This document shows, piece by piece, positions 14,803-24,905 of a stretch of 34,988 nt of DNA; the stretch's first letter is position 1, and each line of letters begins with the position of its first letter. A program made the translations under genes and the position numbers. The stretch comes from Bacilli bacterium. GTDB taxonomy: Bacteria > Bacillota_I > Bacilli_A > RFN20 > CAG-826. The stretch is from positions 1 to 34,988 of the forward strand of contig JAKSVL010000003.1 of assembly GCA_024407995.1 (NCBI GenBank). The letters are read 5' to 3'. The notes under the pieces were generated by a model. It ran no database searches. It had not been told where the DNA came from and saw only the letters and a program-made list of their open reading frames with translations.

Positions 14803-15180
14803 ATGGCAAAATTAACAAATGAAGAAATCATTGCTGCATTAAAAGAAATGACAGTAGTGGAATTAAATGAATTAGTCAAAGCCGTCGAAGAAGAATTCGG
14901 CGTCACAGCAGCAGCCCCAGTCGGCGTTGTTGCAGCTGCTCCAGCAGAAGAAGAAGAAAACAAAGGTCCAGCAGAAGTCTCCTTAATCTTAAAGAGCTGC
15001 GGTGCCTCAAAGGTCCAAGTCATCAAAGCAGTCCAAACTATCACAGGTTTAGGCTTAATGGATGCCAAGAAGTTAGTTGACTCCGCTCCAGTCGCAGTCA
15101 AAGAACACATCTCCCCAGTTGAAGCTGAAGAACACAAGAAAGCTCTTGAAGCCGCTGGTGCAGAACTCGAAATTAAATAA
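14803..15180 (+). CDS. rplL: Ribosomal protein bL12 (L7/L12)
   Basis: A 125-residue acidic stalk protein. It has an N-terminal dimerisation helix ([20 protein letters not shown]), an alanine- and glutamate-rich hinge (about residues 40-55), and the conserved C-terminal domain [35 protein letters not shown] and [17 protein letters not shown] that contacts elongation factors. TAGGAGG precedes the ATG. L12 is present in several copies per ribosome, and a small hairpin after the gene may set the rplL/rpoB expression ratio. Confidence 0.98.
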   Translation: MAKLTNEEIIAALKEMTVVELNELVKAVEEEFGVTAAAPVGVVAAAPAEEEENKGPAEVSLILKSCGASKVQVIKAVQTITGLGLMDAKKLVDSAPVAVKEHISPVEAEEHKKALEAAGAELEIK

Positions 15181-15206
15181 GTTCCAAATTTCAAACAAAT
15201 TTCATT

Positions 15207-15223
15207 ATTACCAAGGGGGTAAT
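15207..15223 (+). promoter_or_regulatory. Small hairpin holding the ribosome site of the rsmC-like gene
   Basis: ATTACC (15207-15212), loop AAGGG, GGTAAT (15218-15223). The only ribosome-binding run, AAGGGGG (15213-15219), lies in the loop and the 3' arm, 12 bases before the ATG at 15232. It could reduce translation or act as an attenuation or processing point between rplL and rpoB; this is inference. Confidence 0.45.
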
Positions 15224-15231
15224 TTCGCCTA

Positions 15232-15837
15232 ATGAGCCATTATTTCCAAGATGATCCAAATCTTGCTTCAAATTATAAAATGATCAGCTTTGAAGTTAAT
15301 GGTCTCACTATGAACTTACTCACTGATAATGGTGTGTTTTCCAAGAATAGAGTCGATGAGGGAAGCTTAGCCTTTTTAAAGGTTATCCTTCCCCTCAATC
15401 TTGGAAACAACATCTTAGATTTAGGATGCGGTTATGGCACGATCGGCTTAACGTTAGCCATGGCTAAAAAAGAGGCAAGGGTTACCCTTGCTGATATCAA
15501 TGCGCGCGCTCTTAATATGTGCAAAAAGAACGCTGAAGCGCTTAATTTAGGCCAACGAGTCACTATCCTTCAAAGTGACATCTATGAAAAGATTGAAGGA
15601 CCATATGATTCAATTGTTGTTAACCCGCCCATACGCGCAGGCAAGTCTGTGACCTATCGCATGTATGAGGAGGCCAAGCAATACTTAATTGATGGCGGCT
15701 CACTGTTTATAGTGATTAGAAAAGCCCAAGGCGCTTTAAGCGCTAGCCAATATATTGAGTCAATCTTCGGTAATGTTAAGCTACTAGATCGACACAAGGG
15801 CTATCACATCTATCAAGCAGTTAAGAGCAACAAATAA
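15232..15837 (+). CDS. RsmC-like SAM-dependent rRNA methyltransferase
   Basis: A 201-residue class I methyltransferase of the MTS/RsmC type. The SAM site is [16 protein letters not shown] (61-76), followed by an acidic ribose-binding strand (LADIN) and the catalytic NPPI motif ([10 protein letters not shown], near 128-137), typical of enzymes that methylate exocyclic amines of guanine. E. coli RsmC modifies G1207 of 16S rRNA and has a second, degenerate N-terminal copy. Here only the catalytic half is present, as in the Bacillus YbxB-type proteins that also lie between rplL and rpoB. The exact target base is inferred. rpoB starts 17 bases downstream. Confidence 0.88.
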   Translation: MSHYFQDDPNLASNYKMISFEVNGLTMNLLTDNGVFSKNRVDEGSLAFLKVILPLNLGNNILDLGCGYGTIGLTLAMAKKEARVTLADINARALNMCKKNAEALNLGQRVTILQSDIYEKIEGPYDSIVVNPPIRAGKSVTYRMYEEAKQYLIDGGSLFIVIRKAQGALSASQYIESIFGNVKLLDRHKGYHIYQAVKSNK

Positions 15838-15854
15838 TCAAAAGGAGCCATTAT

Positions 15855-18800
15855 ATGATTAGAAATATTGAGAACTTAAACAAACTCAACAACAATCGTT
15901 ATGATTACAGCAAAATCTCTGGCAAACTTCCTTTACCAAATCTTGTTGAAATTCAAACGAAATCGTATGAAGAGTTTAAGGAAAAAGGATTGGACGAAGT
16001 CTTCAGAGAATCATTCCCAATTGTTAACTATACAAATACATTATCAATCGACTACGTCTCAATTCGTTTTGGTGAACCAAAGCATACATTTTTACAATGT
16101 AAAGCTCAAGACCTCACCTATAGCGCGCCTATCTATGTGATGTTACGTTTAACTCACCACGATACTGGTGAAATCCAAGAATCTGAAGTCTATATGGGTG
16201 AATTCCCACTTATGACTAAGTCTGGTACATTCATCGTCAATGGTGCAGAACGTGTCATCGTTTCACAATTAGTCCGTTCCCCAGGCGCGTATATGTCTTT
16301 AACAAAAGATATAAAAACCGGAAAAGTTACTTATGAAGCAGATCTCATCCCAGGTCGTGGCACATGGTTACAATTTGAAAGTGGCACAAAGGACTTATTA
16401 AGTGTCCGTATTGACCGTCAAAGAAAACTTAATGCCTCATCCTTATTAAGAGCTTTAGGTTTAGAAGAAACTAGCGATATCATCAAATTATTTGGTGATT
16501 CCGAAGCTTTAAGAAACACTTTAGCCAAAGATGATGATCAAAAGATCAAAACTGCCAAAGCTGCCCTTGTTGAAATCTTCAAAAAGATGAAACCAGGTGA
16601 ACCAGTCACTGAAGAAGGCACAGTTAATTTCTTAGTGCAAAAATTCTTCGATGCTAAACACTATGACTTAGGCAGAGCTGGTCGCTTTAAATACATTAAG
16701 AAATTAGGCGTTTACAATCGTTTAACCGGTCGCACTTTAGCAGAAAACCTCATTGATAGTGAAGGTGAAGTGCGTTTCAAGAAAGGTTATACCTTAACTG
16801 CACAAGATGTTGATGCATTAAGAGATGAAGACTTCTTTGAAAAAGGCGCTCACATGAAGAAGCTCAAAGTCAACGAAAGACTTGATAATCATGGCGTTAT
16901 CAATCTCGTCAAAGTTTATAACAATGAAAGAGAAAAGAAAGTTTGCCACATTATCGGTACTGACTTAAATAGCACATGCTCTTATGTCACAATCAGTGAT
17001 ATCATCGCTTGTTTCTCCTATTTCCTCAACGTGATGGATGGATTCGGTGATACCGATGATATCGACCACTTAGGTAACAGAAGAATCCGCTGTGTCGGTG
17101 AATTAATTCAAAACCAATTCCGCTTAGGTTTAGCGAAAATGGTGAAGACCGTGCAACAAAAGATGTCTATTTCTGATTTAGGCAATGTCAAACCAAAAGC
17201 TTTAATCAACCCACGTCCATTAAGTGCGAGTATTAGAGAATTCTTCGCATCTTCTCAACTCTCTCAATTTATGGATCAAACTAACCCTCTCGCGGAATTA
17301 ACTAACAAACGTAGATTATCCGCTTTAGGTCCTGGTGGTTTAACTAGAGACAGAGCCTCTACTGAAGTGCGTGACGTTCACGTTTCTCACTATGGTAGAA
17401 TTTGTCCAATTGAAACTCCTGAAGGTCAAAACATTGGTTTGATTAACAACCTTGCTTCGTACGCGAAAATTAATAAATATGGATTTATTGAAACTCCATA
17501 TAGACGCGTAGACAAGACTACATGCCGCGTTTTAAGCGAAGCTGAAGATTCCGTTTATTTATCAGCAGATGAAGAATGGGATTATGTTATCGCTGAAGCA
17601 AATATTAATTTAAGTCCAGAAGGCGAAATTCTTGATGAACAAGTTATCGCTAGATATAAAGGTGAAAACGTTATGGCGAGTAGAGAAGATGTTGACTATG
17701 TCGACGTTTCTCCAAAGCAAATCGTTTCTATTGCTGCGGGTTGTATCCCATTCTTAGAAAACGATGACACCATGAGAGCACTCATGGGCTCCAACATGCA
17801 ACGTCAAGCCTTACCTCTTTTAAGACCACATGCCCCATTCGTCGGCACTGGTCTTGAACATCAAATTGCCCGTGACTCAGGTCTCGCTGTGGTCGCTGTG
17901 GAAGATGGTACCGTCACTTATACCGATTCCTGCACCATTGAAATCTTAGAAAAAGGCAATGTTGAACCAAGAATTTATCAATTACAAAAATTTGAAAGAA
18001 GTAACCAAGGCACTTGTATCAATCAAACATCAATCGTTAAAGTTGGTCAACAAGTGACAAAAGGTCAAATCATCGCTGATGGTCCAGCTATGGAAAAAGG
18101 TGATTTAGCCCTTGGTCAAAACGTCACAATCGCCTTCATGACATGGAATGGCTACAACTATGAAGATGCTGTCATCATGTCTGAAAGATTAGTGAAAGAT
18201 GATGTTTACACATCAATTCACATTGAAAAATATGAATTAGAATGCAGAAGCATTCCAAAATTAGGTGATGAAGAAATCACTCGTGATATTCCTAACGTCA
18301 GTGAAGCTGCTAAAGCTAACTTAGACGAAAGAGGTATTATCGTTCCTGGCGCAGAAGTGAAAGAAGGCGACATTTTAGTTGGTAAAGTCACTCCTCGTGG
18401 TCAAAGCGAACCAACTCCAGAAGGCAAATTATTAATGGCCATCTTTGGTGAAAAGACCAATGAAGGTAAAGATGCCTCCTTACGTGTCCCTCACGGTGGT
18501 GCTGGTATCGTCTTAGACGTTAAGATCTTCAAACGTGAAGGTAAATCAAAAGATGTCGAATTACCTCCAGGCGTTAACGAAGTCGTCAGAGTCTATATCG
18601 TCCAAAAGAGAAAGATCTCCGAAGGTGATAAGATGTCTGGTCGTCACGGTAACAAGGGTGTTATTTCCCGTATCTTACCAGAATGCGATATGCCATTCCT
18701 TCCAGATGGTACTCCAGTTGACATCATGCTCAACCCATTAGGCGTTCCATCTCGTATGAATATCGGTCAAATTTTGGAAGTCCACTTAGGCTATGCCTTA

Positions 18801-19475
18801 AAACAATTAGGCTATAAGATTGCCACTCCAGTTTTCGATGGTATTACCAATGAAGAAATCTTGGATATGATGGAAAAAGCCAAAATGGATCCAACCGGCA
18901 AAACTGTTCTTTATGATGGTACAACCGGTGAAAGATTTGATGAAAGAATTACTGTTGGCTGTATGTACATGATTAAGCTTGTCCACATGGTCGACGATAA
19001 ATTACACGCTCGTGCCACAGGCCCATATAGCTTAGTGACACAACAACCTTTGGGTGGTAAAGCCCAAAATGGTGGTCAAAGATTTGGTGAAATGGAAGTC
19101 TGGGCTCTTGAAGCTTATGGTGCTGCCCACGTCTTACAAGAAATTATTACAATCAAATCCGATGACCGCGTTGGTAGAAGAAAGACTTACGAAGCCATTA
19201 TTAAAGATCAACAATTACCAAAGCCAGGCATTCCAGAAGCCTTCAAAGTCTTGGTAAAAGAATTACAATCACTCTCCATGAACGTCACTCTTCTCGACCA
19301 AGAAGATAATGCCATCGATATGGATGCTCTTGCTAAAGAAGCAGAAAAAGAAGAAAGAAGAATCAATTCTAATATTCGTAACCTCGTTGGTGAAGGCGTC
19401 AACAATGATGCCGTCGTGGACGAAGATGCCGTCGGTATGTCCTATCGTGACATGGACGACGATATGTTGAATTAA
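15855..19475 (+). CDS. rpoB: RNA polymerase beta subunit
   Basis: A 1206-residue beta subunit. The rifampicin-pocket region (about residues 464-495) contains [20 protein letters not shown] and [10 protein letters not shown], the drug-sensitive consensus at the visible positions. Other landmarks are [11 protein letters not shown], the active-centre segment [24 protein letters not shown] near 930, and the C-terminal [20 protein letters not shown] that contacts beta'. Length is close to that of Bacillota (no large lineage insertions). AAAGGAG precedes the ATG. rpoC follows after 15 bases with TAAGGAGG between. Confidence 0.99.
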   Translation: MIRNIENLNKLNNNRYDYSKISGKLPLPNLVEIQTKSYEEFKEKGLDEVFRESFPIVNYTNTLSIDYVSIRFGEPKHTFLQCKAQDLTYSAPIYVMLRLTHHDTGEIQESEVYMGEFPLMTKSGTFIVNGAERVIVSQLVRSPGAYMSLTKDIKTGKVTYEADLIPGRGTWLQFESGTKDLLSVRIDRQRKLNASSLLRALGLEETSDIIKLFGDSEALRNTLAKDDDQKIKTAKAALVEIFKKMKPGEPVTEEGTVNFLVQKFFDAKHYDLGRAGRFKYIKKLGVYNRLTGRTLAENLIDSEGEVRFKKGYTLTAQDVDALRDEDFFEKGAHMKKLKVNERLDNHGVINLVKVYNNEREKKVCHIIGTDLNSTCSYVTISDIIACFSYFLNVMDGFGDTDDIDHLGNRRIRCVGELIQNQFRLGLAKMVKTVQQKMSISDLGNVKPKALINPRPLSASIREFFASSQLSQFMDQTNPLAELTNKRRLSALGPGGLTRDRASTEVRDVHVSHYGRICPIETPEGQNIGLINNLASYAKINKYGFIETPYRRVDKTTCRVLSEAEDSVYLSADEEWDYVIAEANINLSPEGEILDEQVIARYKGENVMASREDVDYVDVSPKQIVSIAAGCIPFLENDDTMRALMGSNMQRQALPLLRPHAPFVGTGLEHQIARDSGLAVVAVEDGTVTYTDSCTIEILEKGNVEPRIYQLQKFERSNQGTCINQTSIVKVGQQVTKGQIIADGPAMEKGDLALGQNVTIAFMTWNGYNYEDAVIMSERLVKDDVYTSIHIEKYELECRSIPKLGDEEITRDIPNVSEAAKANLDERGIIVPGAEVKEGDILVGKVTPRGQSEPTPEGKLLMAIFGEKTNEGKDASLRVPHGGAGIVLDVKIFKREGKSKDVELPPGVNEVVRVYIVQKRKISEGDKMSGRHGNKGVISRILPECDMPFLPDGTPVDIMLNPLGVPSRMNIGQILEVHLGYALKQLGYKIATPVFDGITNEEILDMMEKAKMDPTGKTVLYDGTTGERFDERITVGCMYMIKLVHMVDDKLHARATGPYSLVTQQPLGGKAQNGGQRFGEMEVWALEAYGAAHVLQEIITIKSDDRVGRRKTYEAIIKDQQLPKPGIPEAFKVLVKELQSLSMNVTLLDQEDNAIDMDALAKEAEKEERRINSNIRNLVGEGVNNDAVVDEDAVGMSYRDMDDDMLN

Positions 19476-19490
19476 GGAGGATAAAAGATT

Positions 19491-22400
19491 ATGTTTGATG
19501 TTAAAAGATTAGCAGCGATTAAAGTCGGTTTAGCCTCCCCAGAAACAATTCGTGGTTGGTCACATGGTGAAGTCTTAAAACCAGAAACCATTAACTATCG
19601 TAGTCAAAAACCAGAAATGCAAGGTTTATACTGCGAAAAAATCTTTGGACCTAGCAAGGATTATGAATGTCACTGTGGTAAATATAAGAAAATTAGATTT
19701 GCCGGTGTCGTTTGTGAAAAGTGTGGTGTTGAAGTCACTTCTAAAGAAGTTAGAAGAGAAAGAATGGGCCACATTGAACTCGCTAGCCCATGCTCTCATA
19801 TTTGGTATTTAAAAGGTATCCCAAGCCGTATTGGCCTCATTTTAGATGTTTCTCCAAAACACTTAGAAGAAGTCACATATTATGCTGCCCATATCTGCTT
19901 AAATCCAGGTAAGAGCACAGTGCTCACATACCGTGAATTCATCAATGAACGTAACGGTAGAGATATCTTCATTAATGCTGTTAAAGAAATTCAACAAAAC
20001 GCTGCTGAATGGGGCTTACAAGAAGGTAGTGACGACTATGCTAGAAGTGAAGAACTCATTTCTCGTATGGAAAACAAAGGTGAAGTCTTTGACTTCCAAA
20101 CTGTCGCTAGATTCATTTGCAAGTACACAGGCGCGGAATTCTCTGAAGGTGCTGCTGCCATTAAGAGACTTTTACAAGAAGTCGACTTAGACAAAGAAGC
20201 GGCAGAAATTAACCGCAAGATGAAGGAAACCAAATCCACATCTCGTCAAAAATTAACAAAGAGACTTGAAGTTATTGAAGCTTTCCGTAACTCCGATAAT
20301 AAACCTGAATGGATGATTTTGGATGTCGTTCCAGTTATCCCACCAGATTTAAGACCTATGTTACAACTTGATGGTGGTAGATTTGCTACTTCCGATTTAA
20401 ACGATTTATATCGTAGAGTTATTTCCCGTAATAATCGTTTAAAGAAATTAATCGATATGAATTCTCCTCAAGTTATCTTGATGAACGAAAAACGTATGCT
20501 TCAAGAAGCCGTTGACGCTTTGATTGATAATGGTAGAAGAAATAAACCAGTCCAAGGTCCTGGTGGTCGCGCTCTTAAGTCCTTAAGTAGTGCACTTAAA
20601 GGTAAACAAGGTCGTTTCAGACAAAACTTACTTGGTAAACGTGTTGACTATTCTGGTCGTTCCGTTATCGCTGTTGGTCCATCATTAAAGATGTATCAAT
20701 GTGGCTTGCCAAGAGAAATGGCTATTCAATTACTTAGACCATTTATCGCTTGTGAACTCTTAAAGAGAGGCAGCGCTAACGCTCATAAACAAGCTGATAA
20801 GATTATTGATCGCTACGATGATGTTGTCTTTGATATCGTCGAAGAAATCATTTCTAAGCACCCAGTTTTATTAAACCGTGCGCCAACATTACATAGACTT
20901 GGTATCCAAGCCTTCCAACCAATCTTAGTTGATGGTCGTGCCATCCGTTTGCACCCACTCGTTTGTACAGGTTTCAATGCCGACTTCGATGGTGACCAAA
21001 TGGCCGTTCACGTCCCATTGTCTAAAGCCGCTCAAGAAGAAGCTTTACACTTAATGTTAGCCTCCAATAATATTCTTGGCCCTAAAGATGGTAAACCAAT
21101 CGTTACTCCATCCCAAGATATGGTTATTGGTAACTACTATTTAACTCTTGAAAGCACTAAAGAAGACTTCTTAAGAACTGCTAAAGAACTTCACTCCCGT
21201 AAGGATGAAGAAGAAGCAGAAAGATATGAACTTTATGCTGCTAGTGAAGGTAAAGTCTTCAAAGATGTCGATGATGTCTTAAGAGCATATCAAACAAAAC
21301 AAATTCACTTACATAACCGTATTGCCTTATTAGGTAAAGCGATGATGAAGAAGGATTTCACAGAAGAACAAAACAAGAGCTACTTAATCACTTCTGTTGG
21401 TAAAGTAATCTTCAACTTAATCTTCCCAAGTGACTTCCCATATTTAAACGAAGTCAGTAGTGCAGCTTTACGCGGTGACGCTGAAACAGTGAATAAATAT
21501 TTTGCCCCAAGAGGTACAAACATTCCTGAATTCATCGCTGCACGTCCTGTCTTAAAACCATTCAATAAGAAAGACCTCGGTTCTATCATTAACGAAATCT
21601 TCCAACGTTATGATCGTCAAGGTAATCCAAAGACATCTGCCGTTTTGGATAAGATTAAAGACCAAGGCTTCCATTATTCTACAGTCGCTGGTTTAACCGT
21701 TTCCTTAAGTGATATTCACGCGGTTAAAGGTAAAGAAGAAATTCTTAAATCCGGTGATGACAAGGTTGCTAACTTAAAAGAACTTTACGAAATGGGTATG
21801 TTAACCAATGATGAAAGACATAAACAAGTCGTTGAAGTTTGGGAAAAAGTTAAAGACCAAGTCCAAAAGAAACTTGAATCACAATTCAAACTCGATACAC
21901 GTAACCCAATCTTCATGATGTCTGATAGTGGTGCTCGTGGTAATATTTCCAATATTCTCCAATTAGCCGGTATGAGAGGCTTGATGGGTAGTACTTCTGG
22001 TTCAACCATTGAACTTCCTGTTAAATCTTGCTTCCGTGAAGGTATGAACGTGTCTGAATTCTTTATTGCTACTCACGGTGCCCGTAAGGGTGGTGCTGAT
22101 ACCGCTTTAAAGACTGCTGACTCAGGTTACTTAACAAGACGTTTAGTCGACGTTTCTCAAGACGTCATCGTCAGAGAAGAAGACTGCGGTACTGATCATG
22201 GCTTTGAAGTCTATGAAATCAGAGACTCCGCTAGAGATTCCGTTATCGTTAAATTAGAAGACCGTTTAGTCGGTAGATTCGCTCTTAACGATGTCGTTGA
22301 TCCACAAACAGGTGAAGTCATTGTGAAAGGTAACACAATGATTCACGAAAACGAAGCTAAGGCCATCGTTAACGCTGGCATTAAATCTGTCTATATCCGT

Positions 22401-23417
22401 AACTTATTCGGTTGCGAAACTAAAGATGGTGTTTGTGTCCACTGTTATGGTCGTAACTTAGCCACTGGTCGTCGTGTCCAAGTGGGTGAAGCTGTCGGTA
22501 TTATGGCTGCTCAATCCATTGGTGAACCTGGTACTCAATTAACCATGAGAACATTCCATACTGGTGGTGTTGCCGGTAGCGATATTACTCAAGGTTTACC
22601 TCGTGTTCAAGAATTATTTGAAGCTCGTACACCAAAGGGTGAAGCTTTAATTAGTGAAATTTCTGGTACAGTTACTAAGATCGAAGAAAAGAATGGTTGC
22701 TATCTTGTCACCGTCAAGAACGATCTTGATGAAAAAGAATACATCACAAACTTCGGTGCTAGATTACGTGTTAAGAAAGGTGATACTGTCAAAAACGGCG
22801 GTAAAATCACTGAAGGCGCTATCTCACCTAAGAAGTTATTAGAAGTCGCTGATGTGACTGCTGTAGAAAACTACATCTTAAAAGAAGTACAAAAAGTCTA
22901 TAGCGCACAATCTATTGGCATCTCTGATAAGCACATTGAAGTTATCGTTAGACAAATGTTAAGAAAAGTCTTAGTCATTGAAGCTGGCGATACAGATATG
23001 CTCTCAGGCACACGTGTGAACGTTAATACATTCACTCAAAAGAACACTGATGTTATTTTAGAAGGCAAGCATCCAGCCGTCTTCTCACCATTAATTCTTG
23101 GTATTACAAAGTCCGCTCTTGAAACAGAATCATTCTTATCAGCAGCGTCCTTCCAAGAAACAACTCGTGTCTTAACTGATGCCGCTATCAAGGGTAAAGT
23201 TGACTACTTACATGGCTTAAAAGAAAACGTCATTACTGGTCACCTTATCCCAGCAGGTCGTGGCTTAATGAACGAAACTGATAGTGATGATATCTCTAAA
23301 AACTTCGACGTCGAAGAAACAATGAGAGAAGTCAGTGATCGTTACATCGAAGAACACGAAAGAAAAGTCAAAGAAATTAATGAAAAGATTCGTGTCTTAG
23401 ACGAAGAAAAGAAATAG
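19491..23417 (+). CDS. rpoC: RNA polymerase beta' subunit
   Basis: A 1308-residue beta' subunit, about 100 residues longer than that of Bacillus. The N-terminal zinc ribbon [20 protein letters not shown] is at about residues 60-79. The catalytic [15 protein letters not shown] loop with its three aspartates is near 495. The trigger-loop region and bridge helix lie in the [11 protein letters not shown] to MRGLMG part (about 808-830). The second zinc site has Cys near 899 and [14 protein letters not shown] near 975-988, followed by [20 protein letters not shown] and [11 protein letters not shown]. The C-terminal 60 residues are charged and probably helical. It ends the operon at a clear terminator. 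Confidence 0.99.
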   Translation: MFDVKRLAAIKVGLASPETIRGWSHGEVLKPETINYRSQKPEMQGLYCEKIFGPSKDYECHCGKYKKIRFAGVVCEKCGVEVTSKEVRRERMGHIELASPCSHIWYLKGIPSRIGLILDVSPKHLEEVTYYAAHICLNPGKSTVLTYREFINERNGRDIFINAVKEIQQNAAEWGLQEGSDDYARSEELISRMENKGEVFDFQTVARFICKYTGAEFSEGAAAIKRLLQEVDLDKEAAEINRKMKETKSTSRQKLTKRLEVIEAFRNSDNKPEWMILDVVPVIPPDLRPMLQLDGGRFATSDLNDLYRRVISRNNRLKKLIDMNSPQVILMNEKRMLQEAVDALIDNGRRNKPVQGPGGRALKSLSSALKGKQGRFRQNLLGKRVDYSGRSVIAVGPSLKMYQCGLPREMAIQLLRPFIACELLKRGSANAHKQADKIIDRYDDVVFDIVEEIISKHPVLLNRAPTLHRLGIQAFQPILVDGRAIRLHPLVCTGFNADFDGDQMAVHVPLSKAAQEEALHLMLASNNILGPKDGKPIVTPSQDMVIGNYYLTLESTKEDFLRTAKELHSRKDEEEAERYELYAASEGKVFKDVDDVLRAYQTKQIHLHNRIALLGKAMMKKDFTEEQNKSYLITSVGKVIFNLIFPSDFPYLNEVSSAALRGDAETVNKYFAPRGTNIPEFIAARPVLKPFNKKDLGSIINEIFQRYDRQGNPKTSAVLDKIKDQGFHYSTVAGLTVSLSDIHAVKGKEEILKSGDDKVANLKELYEMGMLTNDERHKQVVEVWEKVKDQVQKKLESQFKLDTRNPIFMMSDSGARGNISNILQLAGMRGLMGSTSGSTIELPVKSCFREGMNVSEFFIATHGARKGGADTALKTADSGYLTRRLVDVSQDVIVREEDCGTDHGFEVYEIRDSARDSVIVKLEDRLVGRFALNDVVDPQTGEVIVKGNTMIHENEAKAIVNAGIKSVYIRNLFGCETKDGVCVHCYGRNLATGRRVQVGEAVGIMAAQSIGEPGTQLTMRTFHTGGVAGSDITQGLPRVQELFEARTPKGEALISEISGTVTKIEEKNGCYLVTVKNDLDEKEYITNFGARLRVKKGDTVKNGGKITEGAISPKKLLEVADVTAVENYILKEVQKVYSAQSIGISDKHIEVIVRQMLRKVLVIEAGDTDMLSGTRVNVNTFTQKNTDVILEGKHPAVFSPLILGITKSALETESFLSAASFQETTRVLTDAAIKGKVDYLHGLKENVITGHLIPAGRGLMNETDSDDISKNFDVEETMREVSDRYIEEHERKVKEINEKIRVLDEEKK

Positions 23418-23441
23418 TTTCTAGATAAAAAAACAAAAATC

Positions 23442-23473
23442 AAGCGTGTCTATAATAAGGCACGCTTTTTTAT
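23442..23473 (+). terminator. Terminator after rpoC
   Basis: Stem AAGCGTG (23442-23448) and CACGCTT (23461-23467), a 12-base loop, and a T run to about 23471. It ends the rplJ/rpoBC transcripts. Confidence 0.88.
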
Positions 23474-23491
23474 ACCAATAACTTTAAGTTA

Positions 23492-23500
23492 TGGTATAAT
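23492..23500 (+). promoter_or_regulatory. Extended -10 promoter of plsX
   Basis: TGG-TATAAT (23492-23500) is an extended -10 element. No good -35 is found 16-18 bases upstream, as is common for such promoters. Confidence 0.6.
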
Positions 23501-23529
23501 TAAATTTAGAAATAAAGGAAATGATATTT

Positions 23530-24528
23530 ATGAGTCAATATAAAATTGTGATTGATACTTTAGGCTCCGATAAAGGACCAGAAGCCATCATTTTAGGCGC
23601 TGCTTTAGCGTTAAAAGAATTTCCAGATTTAAGCATTACATTAGTAGGACCAGAAGAACTCATTAATGAAAAGATTAAAGAGTATGAAGGTGATGCTAAT
23701 AGAATTAAAGTTATTAACACAAATGAAACTATTACCAATTATGAAAACCCATACACTGGTATTATGAATAAGCCAAACGCTTCCTTAGTCTTAGCGATGA
23801 AAGAAGCTGGAAAAATTGAAGAGAATTATGCTGGCATGATTACCGCTGGTAATAGTGGGGCTATTCTCATGGGTTCATTTAGATTTTTAAGCGATGAAAA
23901 TAAAACTAGACCATGTATGGCAGCAGTCCTACCTTGCGCAAATGGCTCATATACCTGTTTAGTGGACACAGGAGCGACGATTGACTGTACATCAAGTCAA
24001 CTCCATTCTTTCGCCCATTTAGGCAGCGATTTGATGAAAAAGATGTATCAAATTGAAAGACCACGTGTCGCTCTTCTTTCTAATGGTGCGGAACCTACTA
24101 AAGGTAATCATCTAGTTAAAGAAACATATCCAATACTTGCCGAAGATAAAGAATTAAATTTCATTGGCAATGTCGAAGGTAATAGAGCCCTTTCTGGTGA
24201 TGCCGATGTTCTTGTTTGTGATGGCTTTGCCGGTAACCAAGTGCTTAAAAACTCCGAAGGTATGGCCAAACAACTCATCACTGATATTGTGAAATTATCA
24301 AAAATGAGAAATAAACCAGAATTCATGGAAGTGGCCCAATATTTAATGAAAACATATGACTTAGGCGCTTTAGGTGGTGGTATTGTCTTAGGCTCAAGAA
24401 AAGTCATTATGAAAGCGCGTGGAAACTCCGATGAAAGAGCAATTGTTAATATTTCTAGAATGTTAATTAACTACGCAAACGGAGAAGCAGTTTTCACTAA
24501 AGAACAATTAGCAGAAGCTAGTCGTTGA
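23530..24528 (+). CDS. plsX: Phosphate acyltransferase PlsX
   Basis: A 332-residue enzyme that makes acyl-phosphate from acyl-ACP (or, with other systems, handles fatty acids) to start phospholipid synthesis with PlsY. It begins YKIVIDTLGSDKGPEAIILG, the usual PlsX opening where many homologues have DxMGGD-like sequence. It also contains ITAGNSGAILMGS, the conserved VDTGATIDC, LVCDGFAGNQVLKNSEG, and near the C-terminus KARGNSDERAIVNIS. The ATG at 23530 is preferred to one at 23521, because AAAGGAA (23514-23520) lies about 10 bases before the former and touches the latter. It pairs with acpP downstream, a common combination since acyl-ACP is the substrate. Confidence 0.94.
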   Translation: MSQYKIVIDTLGSDKGPEAIILGAALALKEFPDLSITLVGPEELINEKIKEYEGDANRIKVINTNETITNYENPYTGIMNKPNASLVLAMKEAGKIEENYAGMITAGNSGAILMGSFRFLSDENKTRPCMAAVLPCANGSYTCLVDTGATIDCTSSQLHSFAHLGSDLMKKMYQIERPRVALLSNGAEPTKGNHLVKETYPILAEDKELNFIGNVEGNRALSGDADVLVCDGFAGNQVLKNSEGMAKQLITDIVKLSKMRNKPEFMEVAQYLMKTYDLGALGGGIVLGSRKVIMKARGNSDERAIVNISRMLINYANGEAVFTKEQLAEASR

Positions 24529-24543
24529 TAGAAAATTGATAAT

Positions 24544-24558
24544 TTGTTAATATAACAA
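24544..24558 (+). repeat. Inverted repeat between plsX and acpP
   Basis: TTGTTA-ATA-TAACAA, perfect 6-base arms, in the 47-base gap between plsX and acpP. It may be an operator or an RNA hairpin that separates acpP expression from plsX. It does not resemble the known FapR site. Confidence 0.4.
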
Positions 24559-24575
24559 GGCTGAGGAAAAAGACT

Positions 24576-24803
24576 ATGTTAGAAAAATTAAAAAAATTAA
24601 TGAAAGGTGTCGATGAAAACATCAACCTCGATAACGTTACTTTAGAAACAAAATTAGTAGAAGATTTACATTTCGATTCATTAGGCTCAATGATGTTCGC
24701 TATGGCAATCGAAGATGAATTCGGTATCACATTTGATGAAGAGGCATTACACTTTGAAACAGTTGGTGATGTCGTTAAATGCATCGAATCAAAAACAAAA
24801 TAA
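24576..24803 (+). CDS. acpP: Acyl carrier protein
   Basis: A 75-residue acidic four-helix carrier protein. The phosphopantetheine attachment serine is Ser35 in DLHFDSLGSMMFAMAIEDEF. The residue after DSL is Gly where most fatty-acid ACPs have Asp or another polar residue, a modest departure. GAGGAA lies upstream of the ATG. It follows plsX after 47 bases and is followed by two terminator hairpins. No fatty-acid elongation genes occur in the window, so it may serve PlsX-linked acyl transfer or a pathway encoded elsewhere. Confidence 0.93.
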   Translation: MLEKLKKLMKGVDENINLDNVTLETKLVEDLHFDSLGSMMFAMAIEDEFGITFDEEALHFETVGDVVKCIESKTK

Positions 24804-24829
24804 GTTTCATTAATTATTAAGCAAGAATT

Positions 24830-24853
24830 AACGGGTTATCCCGTTTTTCTTTT
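24830..24853 (+). terminator. Terminator after acpP
   Basis: Stem AACGGG (24830-24835) and CCCGTT (24840-24845), loop TTAT, followed by TTTTCTTTT. Confidence 0.85.
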
Positions 24854-24860
24854 GCAATTA

Positions 24861-24888
24861 AAAACCACCGCAGTGACGCGGTGGTTTT
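24861..24888. terminator. Strong terminator, bidirectional
   Basis: Perfect 11-base stem AAAACCACCGC (24861-24871) and GCGGTGGTTTT (24878-24888), loop AGTGAC. It lies between acpP and the end of the convergent lipoprotein gene and can serve both; the stem itself supplies the terminal T or A tract on each strand. Confidence 0.85.
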
Positions 24889-24905
24889 GCTTAGTCAATT
24901 AACGA

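Noticed and set aside
14499-15194. Long minus-strand open frame (231 codons) opposite rplJ and rplL
   Set aside because: It is antisense to two certain ribosomal protein genes. Its Ala/Ser/Thr-rich sequence is what reversed codon use of those genes produces, and it has no ribosome site.
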